From Bedellia somnulentella (Eukaryota > Arthropoda > Insecta > Lepidoptera > Bedelliidae), in contig OY755196.1 of assembly GCA_963576735.1 (NCBI GenBank), positions 5,995,912-6,059,911 on the forward strand: a stretch of DNA of 64,000 bases, read 5' to 3'. The notes below the pieces were generated by a model. That model ran no database searches and was not told where the DNA came from. It was given only the letters and a program-made list of their open reading frames with translations. A program made the position numbers and the translations under genes. Positions 47,349 to 56,799 of the stretch are shown in pieces (the first letter of the stretch is position 1; each line of letters opens with the position of its first letter).

Positions 47349-48667
47349 TTAATATAATTATGCACAACAATGAGTAATTTTTATACTAAGAGTATATTTC
47401 AAGTGAATGACAATTGAAAATTTATTTTATATGTGTAAACATTTCTTCCGTTGATTTATAATCAACAGTAAGCAAGAAGCTATTTAAAGTGGTCTTGCAT
47501 TGATTTTTAGAAATAAATTTAACTTGGCATTAATTTTGTAAATGTGGGGACTTAAAAAAATTGTGAATCTTTGAGCAAAGGTAGTTCTACATTGCTTAGA
47601 AGGAAAAATGTGATGAACTTGGCGTCTCGGAAATAGCGGGTTGTTATTAGTCTGGCCTTTATTGGTAACAGCAAATTTGTGTTGATTGATAAAAGACATA
47701 CAGATATAAAGCTGCCTCACAGATAAAACTTAAGCAGTCTTGAACACTACATTGGTTGGAGTTTTAAAAGGCAAATTATGAGTTACTTTAAGTAATGCTC
47801 TTTGCGACCTTTCAAGTCTTAGGAGGTGTGACTTTGCAGCAGATAATTGTCTTTTAAAATTAATACCTACCTGTAGTAGGAAGAGATGGGCAGGGTTCAT
47901 TCTCAGTGGCGACTGTGGTGGCAGGGATATTCTGCAGAGTATGAGATGATCCTGAAATAACAATTTTAAGAAAATCATTTGTCAAAAGTTAACAGACAGA
48001 CAAACCTTTTCCTTGATTTTGTTTTAAATGCTCATTGCCAGTTAACATTACTTGACGTTGGCAGAAAGAAAACCTTTAAAAGAAGCAAATTTCGAAAGAA
48101 AAATATTTTATCTTGGTAAATTATCATAAAATATCCCTATTATATTATTATAAAAAGCATATCAAACAATGCCTACTATTATACTCATATTTTATTGTGG
48201 TTTACATGTTGCAAGTTTTTAGTTTAATTTTTAATTTAATCTCATATTTATAAACTCACCATGCAAATGCAGAGTTGGTACAGCCAAAGCATTCAAGCGT
48301 TTGTAGCGATTTCTGTGATCATCGATGAAGTGAATGTCACAAACCATCTTCTTCTTATAATAATCTGATGATGTTTCCAGTTTCCCTCCAACAAGATTTA
48401 CCCAAGCTTTGAAACGTTCAGGAAATTTGTCTGGGTTTGGAAAGTGATGCATAAAAACTGCTGAAAAATTATAATTACCAAATCAATAAAAACAACATAA
48501 AGTGGAATGCAGTTTTCGATCTCCTATTTGTAAACAGTAAAATATAAAATATCTTGTTAGATCATCTGATGTCAACTACCAAAAGTGCTATCTAGCCCCA
48601 GTATTCACTAACTCCGCTAACTAGCCGATACCCACCTGAACCTGGCCTTTGACAATTTAATTCAGTT

Positions 48668-49542
48668 ATCTTCGTCCTCCTCCTCTTCCCGTCGAAGCTG
48701 TAAAAGTTCTGCGACGGTAACGCGATCCTCCTCGTTTTCACTGTCTTGGTCGACAGCAAATTCTTCCCCGGCCACCTCCACCTTCATGTCATAATCTTGA
48801 TCCTATTGCAAGCATGCAAGTAATCCCCAAAATAAAACAAATAATAACAGCCTGCTTATGGAGCATTAGCATTCGCGAGTTAATGTATGTAAAGTGTCAT
48901 ACGAAGCGACTTAGGAAAAGGGAAATTGCATAAAGGGGAGATAAATGGGCGATGCGGTTGAAATCCTTTTTTTACTATATTTTCTCTTCTAAATTCCCAG
49001 AAGCGGCTGAGGATATCTTGATCCCACAGCTCTGGCTACCACTTTTCGGGATTAAAGCTGTAAGCAAATGTATGTAGACATTTTTAAATAGCAGCATTAT
49101 ATCATTCATCAAGAGCCCGCAAAAGCTAAATATTACTGTTAAAATTATAATTTTTACATTACCACCCAGGAAGGTGCTGAGAGTAGGTCATCTTATATTT
49201 TCAAGATACGTTTAATACAAAAAAAACATACATTTGGTGATGGGTCCTCCTCGGGGAACAAACAGCGGGGCTGAACATTTGTTCCGACTTGGTAGGAACC
49301 AACCTCTATATTGTCTGGCTGCCAAATCTGAAAAAGTACAAATTAAAATATAGCACGAGGATTTTACAAGACAAATAATGAATATGTAATTTTATAACAC
49401 CTACACGGATAAGCCCGGTGCCAGTTCTTTCGTATATAGGTTGGTTCCCATCGCTCCGCACACGGAGAGTCCCAAGTGGCGTCCTCTCCACCTCCATTGC
49501 TACATTGAGAGGACGACCACTGGTTGAAGGTAATTCAGACAT
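48668..49542 (-). CDS. Small three-exon gene, function unknown
   Basis: Exon 1 ends at a GTAGGT donor near 49410 (start at 49542: MSELPSTSGRPLNVAMEVER). Exon 2 lies at about 49231-49328 (IWQPDNIEVGSYQVGTNVQP, donor GTATGT). Exon 3 at about 48668-48804 starts after TTGCAATAG (DQDYDMKVEVAGEEFAVDQD) and ends in an acidic tail (REEEEDEDN) with a stop. All joins are phase 0 and the 125-aa product has no stop or shift, so the gene looks intact. I recognise no family. Small size, acidic tail and spliced structure would fit a host gene; the opening SELPSTSG is also common in transposon-encoded proteins. 49543-50177 upstream has AT-rich sequence plus a GCCATTTTAA patch that may be the promoter. Confidence 0.55.
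48985..49075 (-). repeat. Repeat R1 fragment
   Basis: TTCCCAGAAGCGGCTGAGGA, CTCTGGCTACCACTTTTCGG and the final AAATGTATGTAG match R1 in reverse. It lies in intron 2 of the small three-exon gene. Confidence 0.65.
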
Positions 49543-50177
49543 CTATAAAATAAATAAAATATATAACCAAAAACAATTATTGAAATTCACATAGTTGCGA
49601 AATTTTCACATAGGATCAATATTTATGATAAATTGAAAATAAAAACTAAATAAAAAAATACAAAATAAAATAATATAGTAATCAACCAAACATAAATTTT
49701 ACACTTGACGAAAATCGTTATATATGATAAAAACATCCTGTAGTTTCAATAACTGGCAGTTGTAGTGCGAACACGGAATCCGCCATTTTAAATTGCATCA
49801 GTGTGCGTGCTCATACAACTACGATTCGAAAAAAGTACGTTTAGCTAAATATTACAACAAAACATGTAAAAACTAAAAGTTTATTTAGATTCATCATAAA
49901 ATTTTCATCTAAGTTCATATTTAGTACTTGTGAATCGTAGACGCAATTATACCAAAACAATTGAATCAATATTCATATAATTTGGCCATTGAGTAAACGG
50001 TTTTTTACAATGAGTATAATTCAAAAATGGCTAAGCAATGTGATAAGCTGAATTTAATTTAGTGTAAATTAGAATTGAAATTGCATAAAATATATAATTT
50101 AATTACGTTTTTGTAGGAGATTCTTGCAAATAAATCACAAAGAAAACACGATTGTTAAATTTGATACCGACGCCTTG

Positions 50178-50400
50178 AGCAAACACTACTTGAACGTGTA
50201 AAAAAGAAACAAAGGATAGAGAAATTTCGCGCTGGATGCCAACTGACACTGTAGCTCAGTTGGCAGAGCGACGGGGGCGTATACCCGAAGGTCGCGGGTT
50301 CGAGCCCCGCCAGTGTCGAAATTTTTCTTTCCTTTAATAACATCTTTTATTTATGAATAATAATCCCCACATGAGGAATTCATGTCAAAAAACATTAAAT
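50178..50400 (+). mobile_element. tRNA-SINE S2, uninterrupted copy
   Basis: It begins GCAAACACTACTTGAACGTG, then carries a tRNA-like head at 50249-50320: GACACTG and CAGTGTC pair as acceptor stem, TAGCTCAGTTGGCAGAGC as D arm and GCGGGTTCGAGCCCCGC as T arm. The anticodon arm is distorted (8-nt loop). The body continues TTTCTTTCCTTTAATAACAT and ends near AACATTAAATT. Repeated copies and the distorted arm argue against a working tRNA gene. Confidence 0.75.
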
Positions 50401-50515
50401 TATGTCATAGTTAGGCGTTTCCAACATTTGCATTCTATCTGAAAATGTAGACAAGTGGCCGTCCGAATTAGCTAAAATTCGGAGGTAGGAAACGCAAACA
50501 CTACTTGAACGTGTA

Positions 50516-51806
50516 CGAGGGCTGCTATTTATGTATCCGGAATAAAAAAAAGAAACAAACATATATCAATTAATATGGTTTTATTGCTTCTCAAAATATT
50601 CGCCGCTCAGATCTATACACTTTTGCATGCGTTGAAACCAATTTTCATAGCACTTTTTCCACTCAGACTGAGGTATCTCCAAAACGTGCATTTTGAACGC
50701 ATCGACTGCCTCTTCGCGGCTCGAAAAACGTTGACCACGTAATTTTTTCTTCACATTTGGAAATAAATAAAAATCATTGGGTGCCAAATCAGGGCTGTAC
50801 GGCGGATGACCTGTCAATTCGATCTTTTGAGCTTCTAAAAACTGAGTTGTGACGGCCGACCTGTGACAGCTAGCATTGTCGTGATGCAGAATGATTCTAC
50901 GTTGTCGGTTAGTCTTTCTTATTTGTTCAAAGACTTCCGGCAAACAAATGGTCGTATACCACTCCGAATTAACAGTTTTACGATTCTCTAAAGGCACTGT
51001 AGCTACATGGCCATTTATACCAAAAAAACAAGCGACCATTTGCTTCAATGTGCTTTTTGCACGAATAACTTTTGTTGGGTTCGGCTCATCTTGGAACACC
51101 CACACCGTGGACTGCTGCTTAGTTTCGGGGTCGTAAGCGTAGATCCAAGATTCGTCACCTGTGTAGATATTATAAACAGCTTTTGACGCACCACGGTTGT
51201 ATTTTTTTAACATTTCTTTGCACCAATCGACACGAGCCTGTTTTTGATCAATACTCAAGTTGTGCGGAATCCAACGGGAGCAAATTTTTTTTACAGCTAA
51301 ATGTTCATGAAGTATCTTATGTATGCTCGTCATACTAATGCCCAGAGATGCCTCTATCTCACGATATGTAACATGACGATCTTGAGTTATTAGTTCCCGG
51401 ACAGCATCGATGTTTTGAGGTACAACGACCGTTTTAGGGCGACCTTCTTTAATTTCATCAGTAAGCTTAGATCGTCCACGATTAAACTCGCTAAACCAGT
51501 GATACACAGTGGTCTTTGAGGGTGCTTCATCCCCAAAAGTCGAAGTAAGCTGATCGATGCACTGTTTTTGAGTTAGACCACGCCGAAAATCGTAAAAAAT
51601 CATGGCACGAAAATGTTCACGAGTTAAATCCATGGTGGTGAAGACACGCAATTTTCAAAATGACGCTACGATGTGAAAACAATTGACAGTCACATAAAAA
51701 TAAATGTATTCTAAAGCTAAAGAGTTCTATTTTTAAATGATGTAATTACTTTTTAAATTATTGTTCTGTAAGTGGCCAGTTCCGGATACATAAATAGCAG
51801 CCCTCG
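50516..51806 (-). mobile_element. Complete mariner element
   Basis: TA duplicated at 50514-50515 and 51807-51808. The TIRs are identical for 27 bp (CGAGGGCTGCTATTTATGTA and onward). Length 1291 bp, normal for mariner. The intact empty site is present in the neighbouring SINE at 50197-50198. Perfect TIRs and an intact gene indicate a young copy. Confidence 0.95.
50581..51651 (-). CDS. mariner transposase, intact
   Basis: 356 codons; the likely start is the second Met (MDLTREHFRA, codon 7), giving 350 aa. Paired helix-turn-helix domains cover about 10-110. The mariner linker motif is WIPHNL (127-132, family WVPHEL). The catalytic residues are D166 (YTGDESW), D258 (HHDNASCH) and D293 (APNDFYLF). 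There are 34 residues between the last two, the D,D34D signature, and the family motif YSPDLAPNDFYLF is complete. No stops. The enzyme binds the TIRs and inserts at TA. The gene lies entirely between intact TIRs, so activity is plausible but unproven. Confidence 0.95.
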   Translation of the reverse strand: MRVFTTMDLTREHFRAMIFYDFRRGLTQKQCIDQLTSTFGDEAPSKTTVYHWFSEFNRGRSKLTDEIKEGRPKTVVVPQNIDAVRELITQDRHVTYREIEASLGISMTSIHKILHEHLAVKKICSRWIPHNLSIDQKQARVDWCKEMLKKYNRGASKAVYNIYTGDESWIYAYDPETKQQSTVWVFQDEPNPTKVIRAKSTLKQMVACFFGINGHVATVPLENRKTVNSEWYTTICLPEVFEQIRKTNRQRRIILHHDNASCHRSAVTTQFLEAQKIELTGHPPYSPDLAPNDFYLFPNVKKKLRGQRFSSREEAVDAFKMHVLEIPQSEWKKCYENWFQRMQKCIDLSGEYFEKQ

Positions 51807-51965
51807 TAAAAAAGAAACAAAGGATAGAGAAATTTCGCGCTGGATGCCAACTGACACTGTAGCTCAGTTGGCGGAGCGACGGGGGCGTATACCCGAAGGT
51901 CGCGGGTTCGAGCCCCGCCAGTGTCGAAATTTTTCTTTCCTTTAATAACATCTTTTATTTATGAA

Positions 51966-52320
51966 TACCTCTAGGATGTTTATATTATCTTCTATTTGGT
52001 CTAATGGATACCCATAGTACCCTTTTTTTGGTTTGAAATGGATACAGTCATTTCCTAACGGGCATTCATTGCAAGACAGCATAATGAGATGAATTTTATT
52101 GAGATTCTCTCTAGTCCAAGTAATCTGATGTAGTTTTTTTGTTTCTGGTGTAGTTACGAGAGATTTAGGTAACAATTTTTCAGCTTCAATAATGCCATTT
52201 TCTTGAATGGTGTATAGTTGTATTTTAGTGCGCACTACTATCTTGGAGATGAACGTTTGGAAACTATGCATGGAAATTGACCATGTGCAATTAAGTTGTC
52301 GGCTGTTCTTTTGATCACAG
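51966..52320 (-). pseudogene. Unrecognised ORF fragment
   Basis: A frame from 52271 reads SFQTFISKIVVRTKIQLYTI, ITWTRENLNKIHLIMLSCNE and PLGNDCIHFKPKKGYYGYPL before it meets the SINE at 51965. The Cys-containing CNECPLGNDC suggests a metal site, but no family is recognised. It is truncated by the SINE; the remaining 52320-52620 is AT-rich and unassigned. Confidence 0.3.
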
Positions 52321-52853
52321 CGCCAACTTGCGCCAGCGACTTGTTTTTTTATTGACCACTTGGGCCGTCGCTTAAAATGTGCAGAGTCTTAATCACAATC
52401 TTGTGATCGTTACAAAGTTTTTGCAATCAGCAAAATTTTCACGTCACACGATCAAAAGTTGAACTATCTTATACAATCATAACTTTACAATTAGTCATTC
52501 TAAATGAAAATTATTCAAATCAGTATTTTCTTGTTTGCTATTGAATAAAAATATTAAATAAATAAAAAAAAAAGTTTACATACCGAATTTAGATAATGTC
52601 TACCTGGTTTTTATAACTGAAGATCTGCGTAGGCTGGTATGGTAACGGTAGTCTGTGGCTTCGATCTGTGGCGATTATTCTGTCAGTAGTCTGTGAATAC
52701 GTAGTATCTATATTGTAATCTGTGGTCTGTGATTATATGTAATTTTTTTTCTGTCAAGAGTCTGTGGTTTAGAGTTAGAGTATTCCTTGGAGAATTCTTT
52801 CTTGCTGTAAGATTTTTAAAATCTGGCTACACATCGTAATTTTCTAAAGTCAA

Positions 52854-52981
52854 CATGGATTTATCACCCTCAACGTTAGGATTAGCCGCAAGTATTGCGG
52901 GTACCTTGTTTCTAGGATACTGTGTGTATTTTGACCAACAAAGACGCAAAGATCCCTTATTCAAGAAAAAGTTGAGAGAAC
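52854..52981 (+). CDS. Tomm20: TOM20 mitochondrial import receptor, exon 1
   Basis: ATG at 52854 in good context (caacATGG) encodes MDLSPSTLGLAASIAGTLFL, then GYCVYFDQQRRKDPLFKKKL and RE. This is the conserved N-terminal membrane anchor and charged linker of TOM20, the outer-membrane receptor that recognises mitochondrial presequences. The exon ends after one base of a codon at a GTGAGT donor (52982). The later exons with the presequence-binding domain were not found downstream within the window. Upstream 52620-52853 is the probable 5' UTR/promoter, with several TCTGTG repeats. Either intron 1 is longer than 11 kb or this is an isolated exon copy. Confidence 0.8.
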
Positions 52982-53049
52982 GTGAGTAACCAAATTTATT
53001 TAAAATCACCTTTTTATGTATTCCGACTTTCCAACAAATATTTTTATTG

Positions 53050-54137
53050 AAATACATTGGAGACTTCCTTCCTTTTGTGCCATTTGAATCTCGTGGTAAT
53101 TTTCTCCAGAACGTTCAGGTTCTCCGAACATTGCGTGGAACAGAACCTCTGAAATCCTTATGGGGTCTGACCCACTACGCATTCTGAAAGTGGTTTTATT
53201 TTGGGTGACGTAATCAGTGTAATATTTAAATGTAGCTGCCCCTGAAAAGCTCCATTGGACATCTCCCTTGTGTAGCCATAATTTCTTGAAGAATAACGGG
53301 GGTGGATATAATTTTTGTGTTGATCTAGCTGTTGTCAGTAAAAGGATGTCACCTAGCTCTTTAAGAACCCCTGACACATTCCCAGGATGGCTAGCCTCTT
53401 TAAGTGAAGAGATGATCTCCGCAGCCATAGGGAGCATCTGCAAGCTATTAGTTAATGCGGAACGGAGTTTGTCGAAGTACTTGTCTTCCATTACCAATAA
53501 TACGGCCTGAGCAAGCGGACCTAAACTTCTCAATATCCCTGTTCTACGTTCAGGAGCTAGCGTTATCCCTTGCAGGAGAGATATATGTTGATGGGTGAGC
53601 CCATATTGCGTAATATTCTGTGTGGTTTCTAATCTGCGCTCTACGGTCTTAAACTTCCCATCCGGTCCTCTCTTCACACCTTTTCTACTCACTGATTCTC
53701 TTACTCTGAATCGAGTGACACCAGTTCGAACTTCGTCGTAAAATGATCTGAATAGGGTTATTATTTCAACAATTGGAGTTCATATGAGGAAATTGATGCT
53801 TATGCGGTGAGACTTAACCTTCTCTACGATCGTTTTTACCGAAATCTCTACTCCATCAATTGTGGCTACGTAGTCCAAAAACTTCAAATATCCATTCCGG
53901 TCATTTTCTTCTTTTCGCAGGCATGTGAAAACTGTCATGAGAAATCCTGCGAGTTCGTCTGATAGGTCAATATCAAAAATGTTTTTTGCCAAATCATCCA
54001 CCCAGTTTCTTTAGTCTCTCTTGTCCCAGTTCTTGAATGATTATAGTAAGTATTGACATGAGTTTTTCAATCTCAACATCGCGCTCCCTCATAGGCTCGT
54101 CATCCGTCTCCATACGTGATGTACCAGGTGCTTCCAT
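53050..54137 (-). pseudogene. Unrecognised single-exon gene inside TOM20 intron
   Basis: It starts MEAPGTSRMETDDEPMRERD at 54137. A one-base shift near 54000 and one TGA at 53780-53782 interrupt an otherwise continuous protein of about 360 residues. Blocks include VFTCLRKEENDRNGYLKFLD, the basic VSRKGVKRGPDGKFKTVERR and the helical LHQ-to-SL region (THQHISLLQGITLAPERRTG). Late blocks are PPLFFKKLWLHKGDVQWSFS and VLFHAMFGEPERSG. AATAAA follows at about 53041-53046 on the minus strand. I do not recognise it. Lack of introns, size and acidic-then-basic head would suit either a retrocopy or an integrated nucleocapsid-like viral gene; neither is shown. Confidence 0.5.
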
Positions 54138-54169
54138 CTTACAGTTGTTTGATAAAGAAATTATAGTTT

Positions 54170-54995
54170 TAAATTATAAATCTCTGTTACTGCTTTTTTT
54201 TTTTTCTTTTATTTTATTTATTATTCATTACAATATACATTGTGTCGAATTTATAAAAAAGCATAACAAAATACTTAAAAATAATAATAAATTACAAAAA
54301 GAATATACAGTTATTTTACAAATTTAAACATTAATAAAAATCATACATGTCAATATATTAATAATTATCATGTCAAAATAATTAAGTAAAAATATTAAAT
54401 GTCAAAATAAAGTAGAAAAGTCACGACAATATCTTAAACAAAACATTAAAATTGATTACTACAATCGTTAGTCAGCAAAAATTCTAAGCGTAGCGAATAA
54501 AAGTCTAGCGAATAGCAGCATTTTTTTAAAAGGAACGCTTTTAATTCGACTTTAAACATTTTTTTAACTGTGATAGCTTTCATGTCTACCTGCAATTTAT
54601 TAAAGAGATTAACTGCCTGACTTTTAAGTCCTTTCGTCTTGATTGGAGACGTTTATGGCTCTCCTCCTCTGATTCTATTTTGCTCAGGTTTTTAAATAAA
54701 TCAGTCAGCAAAACTAAAACATACAGACTGGGAACAGTAAGTATTTTGAGCATTTTAAAGTGCTCCCTGCAAGACTCTCAAGGAGGAACATTCACTATTA
54801 TTCTTATAGCCCGTTTTTGGCATATAAGAGCCTTTTTTATATTATAAGAAAAACTATTACCCCAAAATTTCACACTATATCTCATCCTAGATTCTACCAA
54901 ACTATAATATACACTGGTTAATTGATCTCGAGTAAGGACATCTCTTAAAAAACATTCGGTCGGGCCGAACGGTTTTTTTGGTAATTTAGTAGCAC
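54170..54995 (-). pseudogene. LINE (Jockey/CR1-like) 3' fragment
   Basis: The minus strand from 54990 reads TKLPKKPFGPTECFLRDVLT, VYYSLVESRMRYSVKFWGNS and QKRAIRIIVNVPP, the C-terminal region after reverse transcriptase in Jockey-like LINEs. The 3' UTR is AT-rich and a T-run (54190-54201) marks the poly-A end. 5'-truncated; several stops. Confidence 0.65.
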
Positions 54996-55066
54996 GATTG
55001 ATTTCTATTTAAAGTGTTCCTAGTAAAGAAATAGGTGTGACCGCTGTATATCAAAAACAAAAGCCG

Positions 55067-56479
55067 TTAGAGAAAAACTGAAAGTAGAAGTTCATGCAAC
55101 AAAAAGAAAGTTAAATTTTGTTCCCTTGTGTTATCGGTTATCGGTTCGCATGCTCTACCCTGGTTATAGTTTATTCTGCACTGCGTAATAAAAAGTTCCC
55201 AAACTTTTCTTATAGGCGTGAAAGGATCTTCTGAACGTAGAACGTAGATCAAAAAATCAAATCTATCGCGACTCATTGCTGCGATATACCTTGACCCTGA
55301 GAACGAACTGTCGAAAAGTTCATTAGTAGAAAGGTGATTATCTATCATTACAGCAGTCAATACCAGCACACCTATCAAGGCTCGTAGTTGTACAACACTC
55401 GTATCTCCAAATGTGGCACTAGTCATGTTTCCACGACGCTTACTGACCATTTCTATATTTGTCCACTTGACAATCTCACATAGTATTAATTCAGTTATGA
55501 AAAGATCAAAATATAATACTGGCTAATAAAATATTTCTACACATTCTTGTTGGGCCCCGTCCAGTATGAAAGATATTGATAGCTGGTATTGGTAGCTCTG
55601 GAACGGCTTCCAGGTTTAAAGTAGACCAACAATTGCTTTTTCTCTAAGTACTCTCTGTCTCAGTATGATTATATTTGCCTGCAACAGAATAAATTCAGAT
55701 TCCGGAGACAAAGTACTAGCAGTACCAAGCTCATTAGATAAACTTAGGTCGACCGATTCGATTCGATTTATTCTTTATTTATTAGTAATAATCCCCACAT
55801 GAGGTTTTCATGAACAAAAAGATTTAAATTAGGTGGACCGTTTCATTGAAATTACAGAAATCTTCTTCGACATCACTTTGGACGTCATCTTCTTGCAAGT
55901 TGTCCTCCTCCTCACTTGCGCTGTCTTCGGCACCGCAGTCGTCGTCATCATCATGCAGCTGATTCATAATATCATCATTAAGTACCGGAACCGTGCCATA
56001 ACTTGTAGTGTCTAAAACATAAGTAACAATTATTTAGTATATAACCCCGAAATACGTAAAAAGTTCATCCTACAACTCAGTATAGGCTCTACGTGGGATC
56101 ATCTGAATAATAGATTCATACATACACATGGATACATATATATATATATATATATATGCATACATCGCGTCAAATACTTCCTTTTCGTTGCATAGTCGGG
56201 TAAGAAATGTATGAGAAAAGCACAAAAATAAACAATAAAACCTTACTTCATACAAAGTTTAAAAGTTACACAAAAGATAATCTTGCGCCTCGCGAGCGCA
56301 TCGCCTATTCAAAACAGCTAAACTAAAGTACTTACCGATTCCGCACGTCCGTCCCGCTGTTCAACTCAGCGGCGTATGAGATTACCTGAGAAGACCGCAT
56401 CGCGTGCGCACCCGTTGAAAAGAGACAACGTTATATCCGTTTTGCTTGCGCCTCTGAGGCGCAGATTATCTTTCTAGGG
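55067..56479 (-). mobile_element. Truncated relative of canonical piggyBac
   Basis: The right end, in reverse, is CCCTAGAAAGATAATCTGCG from 56479, followed by TTAA (56480-56483). Its first 13 bases equal the terminal repeat of the looper-moth piggyBac. CTGCGCCTCAGAGGCGCA follows as an internal palindrome. Transposase remnants on the minus strand: 56010-55835 (acidic, SASEEEDNLQEDDVQSDVEE), about 55560 (GPTRMCRNIL) and 55450-55130 (NMTSATFGDTSVVQLRALIG, MSRDRFDFLIYVLR, VWELFITQCRINYNQG). The catalytic half and the other terminus are missing. A (TA)n run lies at 56138-56157. Confidence 0.8.
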
Positions 56480-56799
56480 TTAATTAAAAAATACCTTCCG
56501 TTTATCTAGGCGAATTTTTTAGTTTATTATTGTTTTTAGTCATACTACTAAGTGTTATCATATTGTAAAATATAATATTATATATTATGCTGGATGAAAG
56601 TAGGGATAGTGATATATAAGTCCAATGTGAATGGTATTATTATAAGAACTGCCACGCAAAACATTTAAGGACTAGTTTCAATACAAGTTTTATCCTTTTA
56701 CTGTTGTGTTGGTTATCTGCCTTATTGTTTTAATTTTACTTTTTTAATTGTAATCCAGAATGCTTGTTCGACGAATAATCGTATGTTTTTAAATTTCAG

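Larger units (their letters stand above)
36733..48470 (-). pseudogene. THAP9/P-element-like gene 2, split by LINE and piggyBac derivative
   Basis: A THAP DNA-binding exon lies at 48231-48470 (MHHFPNPDKF, MVCDIHFIDDH, NALAVPTLHL; the CxxC-coding first exon was not found). Linker exons follow at 47867-47955 and 45702-45778, then 45145-45216, each with AG/GT signals. The transposase body runs from 44267: RRFTIDEKILSLSL, MFDE-like IFDEVSLTANITYN, VNTVCDQSTVNVGAITELV, IPLYDVPHLIKGVRNNLL and FNQDPLENFFGNIRSYG. A 5.3-kb Jockey element interrupts at 42715. The C-terminus resumes at 37406-36733. Several frame breaks are present (near 44225, 43985, 43800, 43210, 43030). The intron at 45.8-47.9 kb also received a piggyBac derivative. 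Confidence 0.75.
50494..51965 (+). mobile_element. tRNA-SINE S2, copy interrupted by mariner
   Basis: 50494-50515 and 51807-51965 together equal the S2 unit of 50178. The mariner sits at the TA in GTGTAAAAAAG. The tRNA-like part is at 51856-51926, with one difference from copy 1 (GGCGGAGC for GGCAGAGC). The two SINE copies are in direct orientation about 300 bp apart. Confidence 0.8.

Noticed and set aside
50249..50320. Possible functional tRNA gene
   Set aside because: It folds except for the anticodon arm, is repeated with the same SINE body at 51856, and half of it is palindromic at 7690. It is a SINE head.
50155..50343. Minus-strand frame containing AGLEPATFGY (also 51733-51951)
   Set aside because: This is the familiar spurious translation of a tRNA-like T arm; it lies on the SINE tRNA head.
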